Shown: positions 25,945-34,599 of the stretch, piece after piece
Numbering within the stretch: the stretch's first letter is position 1
Layout of the letters: the number at the start of each line of letters is the position of its first letter
Assembly: GCA_039972875.1 (NCBI GenBank)
Contig: JBDWMA010000012.1
Location: 1-64,000 of the forward strand
Length of the DNA stretch: 64,000 nucleotides
Origin: Pseudoruegeria sp039972875
GTDB lineage: Bacteria; Pseudomonadota; Alphaproteobacteria; Rhodobacterales; Rhodobacteraceae
Reading direction: 5' to 3'
The notes under the pieces: generated by a model
The model's input: the letters and a program-made list of their open reading frames with translations, nothing else
The model's database searches: none
What the model was told of the DNA's origin: nothing
Position numbers and translations under genes: made by a program

Positions 25945-26661
25945 TTATCCACCCAAGAAGGATCGCCGAACCTCGGGATCTGCCATCAAAGCCTTGCCTG
26001 TATCCGAAAAACGATTTCGACCTTGAACCAAAACATAACCTTTATCAGCGATTTCAAGTGCTTGTCTGGCGTTTTGTTCTACCATAAGGATGGTGATACC
26101 GGCCCGGGCGACTTCTATGATCCTATCAAAGAGCTCGTCCATCACAATCGGCGACACACCTGCCGTTGGCTCATCCAGCATTAAAACTTTGGGTTGTGTC
26201 ATCAAAGCGCGCCCAACGGCAACTTGCTGCCGTTGACCTCCGGACAATTCTCCAGCGGGTTGCATCCGTTTTTCTTTGAGGATCGGAAACAGATCATAAA
26301 CTTGCGCCATGGTGTCTGCAATTTCATCGCGTCTTAAGAATGCCCCCATTTCAAGGTTTTCCTCGACGGTCATCGAGGTAAAGATATTATGAGTCTGAGG
26401 TACAAAGCCCATGCCCTTTGCCACACGGGCTTGCGGCGATAGGCTGGTGATGTCTTCTCCGTCCAATCTTACTGCACCTGTGTGGATGTTGAGCATCCCA
26501 AACACGGCTTTCATCGCAGTTGATTTACCGGCACCATTTGGGCCAACGATTACGGCAATTTCACCCTTATCTACTGCGATGGTGCAGTCGTGCAAGATAT
26601 CAGGTCCGGCTCCGTATCCGCCGGTCATTCCATCGCCGATCAGAAACGCCATATCGCGCAT
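25945..26661 (-). CDS. livF: ABC transporter ATP-binding protein LivF
   Basis: The 238-residue ATPase has Walker A VGPNGAGKST, Q-loop VPQTHNIF, signature LSGGQRQQVAVGRAL, Walker B VLMLDEPTAGVSP and H-switch LMVEQNARQAL. The last of these is the LivF-type QNAR variant that distinguishes LivF from LivG. It would act as a heterodimer with LivG on the cytoplasmic face of LivHM. The gene lies 77 bp after livG in the leftward operon. Confidence 0.88.
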   Translation of the reverse strand: MRDMAFLIGDGMTGGYGAGPDILHDCTIAVDKGEIAVIVGPNGAGKSTAMKAVFGMLNIHTGAVRLDGEDITSLSPQARVAKGMGFVPQTHNIFTSMTVEENLEMGAFLRRDEIADTMAQVYDLFPILKEKRMQPAGELSGGQRQQVAVGRALMTQPKVLMLDEPTAGVSPIVMDELFDRIIEVARAGITILMVEQNARQALEIADKGYVLVQGRNRFSDTGKALMADPEVRRSFLGG

Positions 26662-26738
26662 CCTTTGCCACTATTCACTGTTGTTCTCCCTCAAGATCAC
26701 GGTCACAAGACCCGCACACAAGCCGCTGCGTACTAGGG

Positions 26739-27521
26739 TCATGCTCCGACTTTATCTTTATTTTTCAATCCAGTACCAAGATATGCTTCGATGACTTGCT
26801 CATTGGCCTTAATTTCATCCAATGTGCCTTCAGCAAGGACCTTACCTTCGGCCATACAGATCACTGGGTCACAAAGCCGCCCAATGAAATCCATATCATG
26901 TTCAATGACAACAAAGGTGTAACCACGCTCTTGATTAAGCCGTAGAATAGCGTCTCCAATGGTATTCAGAAGGGTGCGGTTTACACCTGCACCCACCTCA
27001 TCCAGAAACACAATCTTGGCATCGACCATCATTGTGCGTCCAAGTTCAAGAAGCTTTTTCTGACCACCGGAAACCTGTCCCGCCCAGTGATCTGCCAGAT
27101 GTTCAATCGTCAGAAATTCAAGAACCTCGTCTGCCTTGGCGCGTAAAGCGCGTTCTTCGTTGGCGATGCGTTTGCGTCCAAACCACGTGTTCCACAGTTT
27201 TTCACCAGTTTGATCACCCGGAACCATCATTAGGTTTTCACGGCAAGACATGGTTCCAAACTCATGGGCAATTTGAAACGTTCGCAACAAACCTTTGTGA
27301 AATAACGTATGTGGCGGCAATCCAGTAATGTCTTCACCTGCCATGGTGACCCGTCCAGAAGTTGGTGGAAGAACACCTGCTATCACATTGAACAGAGTTG
27401 TTTTTCCAGCTCCATTCGGGCCAATAAGACCGGTGATTGACCCCTCAGATATACTCAGAGAGGCGCCGTCGACAGCATGAAAACCGCCAAAGTGTTTGTG
27501 TAGATTTTCGACTACAATCAT
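26739..27521 (-). CDS. livG: ABC transporter ATP-binding protein LivG
   Basis: The protein has 260 residues from the ATG at 27521, which GGGGAAA precedes with good spacing; a GTG 5 codons upstream is open but overlaps that site. Motifs are Walker A IGPNGAGKTT, Q-loop TFQIAHEFGTM, signature VSGGQKKLLELGRTM, Walker B IVFLDEVGAGVN and H-switch VVIEHDMDFIGRLCD (LivG type). The Walker B proline is replaced by valine (DEV instead of DEP), a minor oddity. It is separated from livK by an intrinsic hairpin terminator. Confidence 0.86.
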   Translation of the reverse strand: MIVVENLHKHFGGFHAVDGASLSISEGSITGLIGPNGAGKTTLFNVIAGVLPPTSGRVTMAGEDITGLPPHTLFHKGLLRTFQIAHEFGTMSCRENLMMVPGDQTGEKLWNTWFGRKRIANEERALRAKADEVLEFLTIEHLADHWAGQVSGGQKKLLELGRTMMVDAKIVFLDEVGAGVNRTLLNTIGDAILRLNQERGYTFVVIEHDMDFIGRLCDPVICMAEGKVLAEGTLDEIKANEQVIEAYLGTGLKNKDKVGA

Positions 27522-27565
27522 TGATTTCCCCGTCACATCCAGATGTTTTCATCCGTGATGCTGAT

Positions 27566-27600
27566 AAAAATTGCAGCCCGAATTACGGTTCGGGCTGCAA
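27566..27600 (-). terminator. Attenuating terminator between livK and livG
   Basis: A perfect 12-bp stem (TTGCAGCCCGAA at 27571-27582 with TTCGGGCTGCAA at 27589-27600) is followed on the minus strand by five T. In a livKGFHM operon this would yield excess binding protein over transporter. Confidence 0.7.
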
Positions 27601-27618
27601 TCTGTTTTAAATCAAGAT

Positions 27619-28803
27619 TTAGCGGAACTTCGCTGTTTTGATCTTGCCGCCGTCCATGATGATTTGACGGTAGTTGCCAGCAGACTCACCAGCGCCAATC
27701 AGTTCAACAGCAGAGGCGCCAACATAGTCGATGTCTGTGCCTGCAGCGATCAGCTCTAGACCTTTCGCAAGCTCACCTGGGTAAATTACCTCACCCGGTG
27801 CATTGGCGACTTCCATCAGTTTTTCTTTGAATGCAGAAGAATCTGATGTTCCTGCAGCCTGCATGGCCAGCATGATCAGAGCGGCCGCGTCATAACTCTC
27901 CGGGGAGAACGCGCCAGTGTGATCAAATGCTCCGTCCACCAGTTCTGCATATTTTGCAGCGCCCGGGCTATCTGTTCCGGGGAACTGACCGGTGGAGCCA
28001 TCAATATCGCTACCAAAGTTTTCTTCGAGTTTTGCACCAACCATCCCATCAGGGAAGTGGAACGTATCAAAAGCACCGGTATCCAAGGCTGCACGCACAA
28101 CGCCAGAACCGCCGCCATCAACGTAGCCCGCAACAACCAATCGGTCCCCACCGGCAGAAGCCAATGCGCCAACTTCAGCAGAATAATCCGCTTTTTGGTC
28201 TTCGTGTGCGGCATTAATTGTGATTATGCCACCGGCTTCGGTGTAAGCCGCAGCAAATGCGTCTGCCAGTCCTTTGCCGTAGTCATTGTTTACGTAGGAC
28301 ACGGCGACTTCTTTGATGCCTTCTTCCATCAGGATTTCAGTCATCACGACCCCCTGACGGGCATCTGATGGCGCTGTTCGGAAGAACAAGCCGTTGTCTT
28401 CAGCTGTTGATAGGCCAGGTGAGGTCGCAGAAGGGGATACCATTACGACGCCGTTTGGAAGTGCTACGTTAGACAGAATTGCGCCCGTCACACCTGAACA
28501 GTCAGCGCCCATGATTGCCGCCACGCCGTCAGACGTCACAAGGCGTTCAGCCGCTGCCGTCGCCGCACCGGCATCGATACAGGTCGAGTCTGCACGAATT
28601 GCTGATACCGTGGATCCATCGAGCAGCTTACCGGAGTCGCTTACTTCTTTGATCGCGAGTTCAGCACCATCACCCATAGCAGGCGTGATAGATTCCAGTG
28701 GGCCAGTAAAACCAAGGATGATGCCAATTTTGATGTCTTCGGCGTGAGCCGCGCCAACGCTCATCAATGCGGCGGCTGATGTAGCCATTAATAGTTTCTT
28801 CAT
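27619..28803 (-). CDS. livK: Periplasmic substrate-binding protein of the Liv-type transporter
   Basis: The 394-residue protein has a Sec signal peptide (MKKLLMATSAAALMSVGAAHA). The mature part is a type I periplasmic binding fold (Peripla_BP_6): IKIGIILGFTGPLES at the start, a central VAAIMGADCSGVTGAIL segment and VSYVNNDYGKGLADAF. It is the first and probably most strongly expressed gene of the operon, with a terminator behind it. The ligand is undetermined. The neighbouring dimethylglycine-dehydrogenase-like enzyme points away from leucine/valine and towards a methylated glycine or related compound. Confidence 0.85.
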   Translation of the reverse strand: MKKLLMATSAAALMSVGAAHAEDIKIGIILGFTGPLESITPAMGDGAELAIKEVSDSGKLLDGSTVSAIRADSTCIDAGAATAAAERLVTSDGVAAIMGADCSGVTGAILSNVALPNGVVMVSPSATSPGLSTAEDNGLFFRTAPSDARQGVVMTEILMEEGIKEVAVSYVNNDYGKGLADAFAAAYTEAGGIITINAAHEDQKADYSAEVGALASAGGDRLVVAGYVDGGGSGVVRAALDTGAFDTFHFPDGMVGAKLEENFGSDIDGSTGQFPGTDSPGAAKYAELVDGAFDHTGAFSPESYDAAALIMLAMQAAGTSDSSAFKEKLMEVANAPGEVIYPGELAKGLELIAAGTDIDYVGASAVELIGAGESAGNYRQIIMDGGKIKTAKFR

Positions 28804-29189
28804 TCTGATCTCCCGATTGTGTGGAGGCTTTTGCCCCTTATTTATGCAAACAGACTAGGCATGTGATTTCAGAAAGAAAAGAAAGATTTGGGGTAAGCTT
28901 ATAATTTGGCAAATTTTCTGAATTATTTCCACAAGACGTTGTTTTCTTGTGGATAAATTCATCGAAGGGACCAGAGAATGCAATTTATGCGAACTGATTT
29001 TAATATTTCCCCACGGTAACTTTGATTTCAATCCCCACCAACCGGAAGGATCATGTGGTGAAACATTGAACCAAAATATGCAAAACTAGGTTTTCGTGCT
29101 GTACAAAAAACGTTCGAAAATCGAACGTCATGTCAAGCGAGCTGCTTTTTGGTATCAGGTAGATGTGCATGCTCTACCTGAATATCGAT
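28804..29189. promoter_or_regulatory. 386-bp upstream region of the liv operon with two inverted repeats
   Basis: The region should hold the livK promoter. Two dyads are visible: ACGTTCGA-AAA-TCGAACGT (29110-29128) and TCAGGTAGA-9 nt-TCTACCTGA (29155-29181), the second just past the regulator's stop. The first looks like an operator, the second like a stem-loop without a T run. No protein-coding gene is seen. Confidence 0.45.
29110..29128. promoter_or_regulatory. Perfect 8-bp palindrome, candidate operator
   Basis: ACGTTCGA and TCGAACGT are separated by AAA. It lies about 300 bp upstream of livK and beside the regulator gene. The binding protein is unknown. Confidence 0.35.
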
Positions 29190-30194
29190 CTAGATTGATA
29201 GCCGCGTTGCCTGCGTTCCACGTTCCCGATAGGGCGTCGTGTTGTAATGCGATCGGTAGCATTTTGAAAAATGCGACGGTGACGTAAAACCACAGGCAAG
29301 GGCCACATTGATGACGCTCATATCTGTTTGCATCAATAGATTTCGCGCTTTCTGCAGCCGCAACTCCATATAGTACCGTTTTGGTGATCGATTAAGATAC
29401 CGTCGAAACAACCGTTCGAGTTGGCGGGTCGACATGCCAACATCGCTGGCTAGAACCGAGGGGCTGATTGGTTCCTCTAGGTTTTGCTCCATCATCTGAA
29501 TAACTTGAGATAGTTTTGGATGACGTACGCCAATGCGAGACGGAATGGAGAGGCGCTGTGTGTCCTGATCTGTACGAATAGAGGAATAGATCAATTGATC
29601 CGCGACCACGCTTGCCAATTCTTCCCCGTGATCATCGGCAAGAATCTTCAACAAGAGATCAATGGAGGAAGTGCCACCAGCCGTCGTGTACCGATTCCCT
29701 TCCATAACAAATACAGACTTGGTCAGATCTACGCGTTCGAATTCTTCATTAAAACTGTCGGAATTTTCCCAGTGAATTGTTGCCTTTTTTCCATCCAGCA
29801 AACCGGCTTTGGCCATTGTAAAGGCTGCTGTGCATAAACCACCAATGATAACGCCGCGCCGCGATTCCCGGCGAAGCCAGTTCAAGATCGGTTTGGTGGT
29901 TGATTCTGCAACATCCACGCCACCGCAGATCAACGCGACATCATCCCGGTGTAATTCTTCTAAGCCAATCTGAAGCTTAAACCCCGCACCGTTTGAACAA
30001 TAGGCGATATCACCACCTTCTCCGGCCAGAACCCATTTATAAAGTTCCTGACCTGAAACCTGATTTGCAATACGCAACGGCTCAACCGCACCAGCGAAGG
30101 ATAACAGAGTGAATTTATCAAGGAGAACAAAGACAAAGCGCCGTGGCTTCTCAACTGTTTTACCGAGATCAATTAGTTTACGGCTGGCGTCCAT
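29190..30194 (-). CDS. GlxA-type transcriptional regulator (DJ-1/PfpI-like domain plus AraC HTH)
   Basis: The 334-residue protein has an N-terminal amidotransferase-like (DJ-1/PfpI) domain at about 18-190 with VFVLLDKFTLLSFAGAVEPL and GLCTAAFTMAKAG around the nucleophile-elbow cysteine. A C-terminal AraC-type double HTH at about 230-325 includes GMSTRQLERLFRRYLNRSPKRYY and ACGFTSPSHFSKCYR. Regulators of this layout, such as GbdR and SouR, control glycine betaine, dimethylglycine and sarcosine catabolism in pseudomonads (from memory). The position directly upstream of the liv operon and flavoprotein gene on the same strand fits such a role, as an activator of that operon. Confidence 0.82.
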   Translation of the reverse strand: MDASRKLIDLGKTVEKPRRFVFVLLDKFTLLSFAGAVEPLRIANQVSGQELYKWVLAGEGGDIAYCSNGAGFKLQIGLEELHRDDVALICGGVDVAESTTKPILNWLRRESRRGVIIGGLCTAAFTMAKAGLLDGKKATIHWENSDSFNEEFERVDLTKSVFVMEGNRYTTAGGTSSIDLLLKILADDHGEELASVVADQLIYSSIRTDQDTQRLSIPSRIGVRHPKLSQVIQMMEQNLEEPISPSVLASDVGMSTRQLERLFRRYLNRSPKRYYMELRLQKARNLLMQTDMSVINVALACGFTSPSHFSKCYRSHYNTTPYRERGTQATRLSI

Positions 30195-30386
30195 AGCGGG
30201 CCTTTCTCGAGGAGTTATAGAGTACCGAAACAGAAAAATCGGACCTCATCAAGTTCCCCAATCAACATATTTTGCCTTTGGGTCAATTCCCTGTCTAAAA
30301 AATTATGTCCCAAAGCTTGGCAATCCTGAAATGATCCGCCTATAAACCTTCCTTGTTGAGACGCTAACATAACTGGAGCAAAGACG

Positions 30387-31754
30387 ATGAATGATTGGGT
30401 AAAATCTGGCTGGCGGAACAAACCGCGGATCCAGATGCCTGAGTATACGGATCAGGCCGCGCTGAATGCTGTTGAAGCACAGCTTGCCAAATATCCGCCG
30501 CTCGTCTTTGCGGGTGAGACACGCAAGCTAAAAAGCGCTCTGGCTGATGTTTCCCGCGGAGACGCGTTCCTGTTGCAGGGTGGTGATTGTGCGGAAAGCT
30601 TCTCACAGTTTTCTGCCGATAACATCCGCGACACTTTTAAGGTCATGCTGCAAATGGCGATGGTCCTGACCTACGGTGCTAAAGTGCCTGTGGTCAAAGT
30701 GGGCCGTATGGCAGGGCAGTTCGCCAAGCCTCGGTCTGCAAACACCGAAGTCAAAAATGGTGTGGAACTGCCAAGCTATCGCGGTGACATTATCAACGAT
30801 TTGGATTTTACATCAGAATCCCGTATCCCGAATCCACAAAAAATGTTGCAGGCCTATACGCAATCCGCCGCAACTTTGAATCTGCTGCGCGCATTTTCAT
30901 CTGGTGGTTATGCCGATGTCCACCAGGTGCACGCATGGACACTTGGGTTTACAGATCGTGTCGAGATTGAACGCTATAGCGATTTGGCGAACCGGATTTC
31001 TGATACGCTTGACTTTATGAAAGCCGCTGGCGTTGACAGCGACAGAGCCCACACCCTGCAAACCGTTGATTTCTATACCAGCCACGAATCTTTGTTGTTG
31101 GAATACGAAGAGGCGCTGTGTCGCGTGGATTCTACTTCTGGCGTTCCGGTTGCGGGCTCTGGTCACATGATCTGGATCGGTGATCGAACTCGTCAACCAG
31201 ATGGTGCGCACGTTGAATTTGCGTCAGGTGTTCAAAATCCAATTGGTCTGAAATGTGGTCCAACCACAACCGCTGACGATCTGAAGATTCTGATGAATAA
31301 GCTGAACCCAGAGAATGAAGCGGGGCGTTTGACTTTGATTGCGCGCTTTGGTGCTGGATCCGTTGCTGATCATTTGCCGCTTTTGGTTAAAGCTGTTCAG
31401 GAAGAAGGGGCAAATGTTGTTTGGTCCTGTGATCCTATGCATGGCAATACAATTAAGTCGTCTTCGGGTTACAAAACACGTCCGTTCGACAGCGTCTTGC
31501 GCGAAGTCCAGGAATTCTTTGGCATCCATCGCGCCGAAGGTACAGTTCCGGGTGGCGTTCACTTTGAGATGACCGGACAGGACGTCACGGAGTGTACGGG
31601 TGGTGTTCGTGCAGTCACCGATGAGGATCTTTCAGACCGTTATCACACGGCCTGCGATCCACGACTGAATGCAAGTCAATCACTAGAGTTGGCCTTCCTC
31701 GTCGCAGAGGAGCTGTCTGGTACAGCAAATGCTAAGGCCGCGGTCGCAAGTTAA
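30387..31754 (+). CDS. aroG: 3-deoxy-7-phosphoheptulonate synthase, class II
   Basis: This is the first enzyme of the shikimate pathway, condensing phosphoenolpyruvate and erythrose 4-phosphate. The 455-residue protein has class II (plant/mycobacterial type) features: FLLQGGDCAESF, KVGRMAGQFAKPRS, GDRTRQPDGAHVEFA, LIARFGAGSVADHLP, DPMHGNT and HFEMTGQDVTECTGG. These include the phosphoenolpyruvate-binding Arg residues and the metal ligands. The length fits. A ribosome site (GGAGCAAAG) precedes the ATG. The 3' end is followed by an intrinsic terminator that lies inside the convergent PAS_5 gene. Confidence 0.92.
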   Translation: MNDWVKSGWRNKPRIQMPEYTDQAALNAVEAQLAKYPPLVFAGETRKLKSALADVSRGDAFLLQGGDCAESFSQFSADNIRDTFKVMLQMAMVLTYGAKVPVVKVGRMAGQFAKPRSANTEVKNGVELPSYRGDIINDLDFTSESRIPNPQKMLQAYTQSAATLNLLRAFSSGGYADVHQVHAWTLGFTDRVEIERYSDLANRISDTLDFMKAAGVDSDRAHTLQTVDFYTSHESLLLEYEEALCRVDSTSGVPVAGSGHMIWIGDRTRQPDGAHVEFASGVQNPIGLKCGPTTTADDLKILMNKLNPENEAGRLTLIARFGAGSVADHLPLLVKAVQEEGANVVWSCDPMHGNTIKSSSGYKTRPFDSVLREVQEFFGIHRAEGTVPGGVHFEMTGQDVTECTGGVRAVTDEDLSDRYHTACDPRLNASQSLELAFLVAEELSGTANAKAAVAS

Positions 31755-32416
31755 TTTGCTGACTTAACCAGTTTTAAAACCGGGCGCAGTGCGTCCGGTT
31801 TTTTCAATTGCCCCCCATTTAGGGCGAACTCCGGACATTTCGTCAGTGCGGGCATGGTCGTATATTGGAGTGTCTTTTTGGCCAATCGATCATGGCGAAG
31901 GGTACTATCAAGGATAGACAGCCGACCAGCTGCTGACACAGATGAACCGATAACCTCAAAACCACCCAACGCCATTTTACGACCATTTTGATCCTTGAGA
32001 GGAAACAGTCGAAGCAACCCTTTTGTAGGTGTGTTTTGCACTCTAAATGTGATTTCCAATATCGCACGATCATTGAAAACAGCGGCAGCCAAAGCGCGTG
32101 CAACAGGCCGGCTTGCCCCTTCGAACAACCCCGTAAACGGCATTGCGATTAGGTCAATACCAGCACATTCAATGACTTTCTCACCGACGAGCCGGAAACG
32201 GCTGGCCCCTTGGGTGGGTTGCTCAAGAATGAAACCATAGGGAAGCGCATCACCAAGAAGCGGTGCAGAAATTGCACTTCGTTTTGGTGGTTCTTTGTCT
32301 TCACAAAGGGAATCCCAGATTGTTTCTATTCGGGCGACAGATCGGCTTGTCATGGGACTGCAACCTCCAAAAGATCGAAGATGAACGATGTTGTTATCTT
32401 GGTGCGCTATGGTCAT
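31751..32416 (-). CDS. PAS_5-family protein
   Basis: The 221-residue protein has an N-terminal NNIVHLRSFGG motif like the NVVSLxxFR seen in relatives, so the longest start (32416) is kept even though GGAGG lies before a second ATG at 32353. RSVARIETIWDSL and RSAISAPLLGDALPYGFILE are followed by a PAS-like core (RFRLVGEKVIECAGIDLIAMP...TGLFEGASR) of the PAS_5 type. Such proteins are numerous in Alphaproteobacteria and presumably sense small ligands or bind partners. No output domain is attached. The last four bases overlap the convergent aroG. Confidence 0.72.
   Translation of the reverse strand: MTIAHQDNNIVHLRSFGGCSPMTSRSVARIETIWDSLCEDKEPPKRSAISAPLLGDALPYGFILEQPTQGASRFRLVGEKVIECAGIDLIAMPFTGLFEGASRPVARALAAAVFNDRAILEITFRVQNTPTKGLLRLFPLKDQNGRKMALGGFEVIGSSVSAAGRLSILDSTLRHDRLAKKTLQYTTMPALTKCPEFALNGGQLKKPDALRPVLKLVKSAN
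31776..31806 (+). terminator. Terminator of the DAHP synthase gene
   Basis: AAAACCGG pairs with CCGGTTTT around a GCGCAGTGCGT loop that can itself pair, and ends in a T run. It overlaps the 3' coding end of the convergent PAS_5 gene. Confidence 0.7.
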
Positions 32417-32537
32417 TATGCTGCCTAGAACGGTACGAGTTAAAGATACGGCAACCTTTTGTTAACTATAGTTCAATCAAGGTTACCAGTTTCTTAATAG
32501 ATCGAATGTTATGTAATTTGGGGTTAAAAATACAGCT

Positions 32538-33428
32538 ATGGTTAATTCGATGACGGGATATGCCTCTGGTACAGGGAGTTCGGATGGCTTTAGCTGGACT
32601 TGGGATTTGCGGAGCGTCAATGCGCGGGGTCTGGATATTCGTCTTAGGACGCCGGATTGGGTTGTCGGTTTAGACCAGACATTACGAGGGCGACTGTCAA
32701 AAGCATTGGGGCGCGGCAGTGTCAGCATTGGATTAAAACTTGTTCGAGAAGACGTCGGTCAAAATTTAACGATAAATATCAGTCAATTGGGTCACATACT
32801 TACAGCACTCGACCAAATTGAAAGCACAGCCGCTGATCTAAACTACGGGCTACGCGCACCAACCGCTGCCGATATACTATCCATGCGTGGCGTCACCGAG
32901 ACAACTGCTCAAGATGTTGACCCCGGACCAATAAAAAAGACTTTGGAGGAAGATTTTGAATCCGTTTTGGCCACGTTCCTTGAATCCCGCGCAAGTGAGG
33001 GGCAATCACTTGACGCTGTGTTGACGAAACAGGTGGATGATATAGAGCAGCTGACGAAAGCTGCAGAGGCTACACTTGAGTCTCGCGCGAAGGACATGGC
33101 CCAATCTCTAAATAATAACCTAAAGAAAGTTTTGGAAGCATCTGAAGGTATTGATGAAAATCGCGTCGCACAAGAATTGGCTCTGATCTCTGTGAAAACG
33201 GATGTCACCGAGGAACTGGATCGCCTCAAGGCGCATGTTTCGGCGGCGCGCACTTTGATCGATAGCCGTGGTCCAGTCGGGCGTAAACTTGATTTCTTAA
33301 CGCAAGAATTCAATCGTGAGGCAAATACACTCTGCTCCAAGGCGCAATTTAACGAACTCACAACCATTGGACTTGACCTTAAGGCGGTCATTGATCAGAT
33401 GCGTGAGCAAGTTCAAAACGTGGAGTAG
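32538..33428 (+). CDS. yicC: YicC-family endoribonuclease
   Basis: The 296-residue protein has the YicC_N start NSMTGYASG and SWDLRSVNARGLDIRLR (here TWDLRSVN), and the DUF1732 C-terminus RLKAHVSAARTLI...GRKLDFLTQEFNREANTLCSKA, which carries the conserved Glu/Asn/Arg cluster. YicC proteins are recently recognised RNases acting on small RNAs in enterobacteria (from memory). The gene is 2 bp upstream of gmk, the usual neighbour in Alphaproteobacteria, so the two are co-transcribed. Confidence 0.9.
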   Translation: MVNSMTGYASGTGSSDGFSWTWDLRSVNARGLDIRLRTPDWVVGLDQTLRGRLSKALGRGSVSIGLKLVREDVGQNLTINISQLGHILTALDQIESTAADLNYGLRAPTAADILSMRGVTETTAQDVDPGPIKKTLEEDFESVLATFLESRASEGQSLDAVLTKQVDDIEQLTKAAEATLESRAKDMAQSLNNNLKKVLEASEGIDENRVAQELALISVKTDVTEELDRLKAHVSAARTLIDSRGPVGRKLDFLTQEFNREANTLCSKAQFNELTTIGLDLKAVIDQMREQVQNVE

Positions 33429-33430
33429 AC

Positions 33431-34072
33431 ATGCAGGATCGTCGTGGCCTTTTAATCATTTTATCCTCACCGTCTGGGGCAGGGAAATCCACGCTCGCGC
33501 GCCGCATGATGGCATGGGATCCCGATTTAAATTTTTCGGTTTCAGCGACTACCCGCGCCCCACGTGCGGGTGAAGAGCATGGTCGAGAGTATTATTTTCT
33601 TTCAGAAAAAGAGTTCAAAGATATGGTCACCGATGGTGAGATGCTAGAACATGCCCATGTTTTTGGAAACTTCTACGGAAGCCCATCTGGCCCTGTTAAA
33701 AAGACCATCAATTCAGGATGTGATGTGCTGTTCGATGTTGACTGGCAAGGTGAAATCCAAATCCGTAATTCTGATTTGGGAAAACATGCATTATCGATCT
33801 TTATCCTACCTCCTTCGATAACAGAATTACGCCGCCGGCTGGAAAGTCGCGGGCAGGATGATGTGGATGTCATCGACAAACGCATGCTGAAAAGCTGGGA
33901 CGAAATCAGTCATTGGGGCGCATATGATTACGTTTTGGTAAACGATGATCTTGATACAACAGAAGCGCAGCTTAAGACTATAATCGCGGCAGAGCGATTG
34001 CGTCGAGAACAACAACCCGCCCTACAATCACATGTACGTTTACTTCAGTCCGAATTTGAGAATGGTCAATGA
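33431..34072 (+). CDS. gmk: Guanylate kinase
   Basis: This enzyme phosphorylates GMP to GDP with ATP. The 213-residue protein has the P-loop SSPSGAGKST, the GMP-binding segments SVSATTRAPRAGEEHGREYYFL and GNFYGSP, the metal/base region VLFDVDWQG, and IFILPPSITELRRRL with R-x-RGQDD in the lid. The length matches bacterial Gmk. The stop overlaps the start of the carbonic-anhydrase-like gene (ATGA). Confidence 0.95.
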   Translation: MQDRRGLLIILSSPSGAGKSTLARRMMAWDPDLNFSVSATTRAPRAGEEHGREYYFLSEKEFKDMVTDGEMLEHAHVFGNFYGSPSGPVKKTINSGCDVLFDVDWQGEIQIRNSDLGKHALSIFILPPSITELRRRLESRGQDDVDVIDKRMLKSWDEISHWGAYDYVLVNDDLDTTEAQLKTIIAAERLRREQQPALQSHVRLLQSEFENGQ

Positions 34073-34599
34073 CGCTATACGCATTAGGCGATCTACGCCC
34101 TAAAACTCCTGAAGATGGTGATTTCTGGATTGCACCCGACGCCAATGTCATTGGGAAAGTAGATGTAAAAACTGCCGTATCCATCTGGTTCGGTTCGACT
34201 TTGCGTGGTGACAATGAATGGATCACGCTTGGTGTTGGCAGCAACGTACAGGAAAACTGTGTGTTGCACACAGATATGGGGTTTCCGCTAACTATTGGTG
34301 AAAACTGCACCATCGGTCACAAAGCAATACTGCATGGCTGTACGATCGGCAACAACAGCTTAGTTGGTATGGGGGCGACCATTTTAAATGGCGCCAAAAT
34401 TGGCAGTAATTGTTTGATTGGTGCGGGTTCATTGATACCAGAGGGCAAAGTCATTCCGGATAATTCGCTGGTCGTGGGAATTCCGGGAAAAATAATCCGC
34501 GAAATAGATGAAAAGGCGGCTAAACGTCTGACACTAAGCGCGATGCAATATCAAATGAACATGAGACGTTTTCGTGATAGCCTTGGAAAGATTGATTAA
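34069..34599 (+). CDS. Gamma-class carbonic-anhydrase-like protein
   Basis: The 176-residue left-handed beta-helix protein is built of hexapeptide turns (I/V-G-x-N-x-x). The three metal-binding histidines are in place: H in VLHTDMGFP, H in TIGHKAILHG and the second H of that segment. WFGSTLRGD and VQENCVLHTD are conserved family positions. Proteins of this type (YrdA/CaiE relatives) bind zinc and may be true carbonic anhydrases or acyltransferase relatives. It overlaps gmk by 4 bp and ends 1 bp before the next start. Confidence 0.85.
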   Translation: MTLYALGDLRPKTPEDGDFWIAPDANVIGKVDVKTAVSIWFGSTLRGDNEWITLGVGSNVQENCVLHTDMGFPLTIGENCTIGHKAILHGCTIGNNSLVGMGATILNGAKIGSNCLIGAGSLIPEGKVIPDNSLVVGIPGKIIREIDEKAAKRLTLSAMQYQMNMRRFRDSLGKID

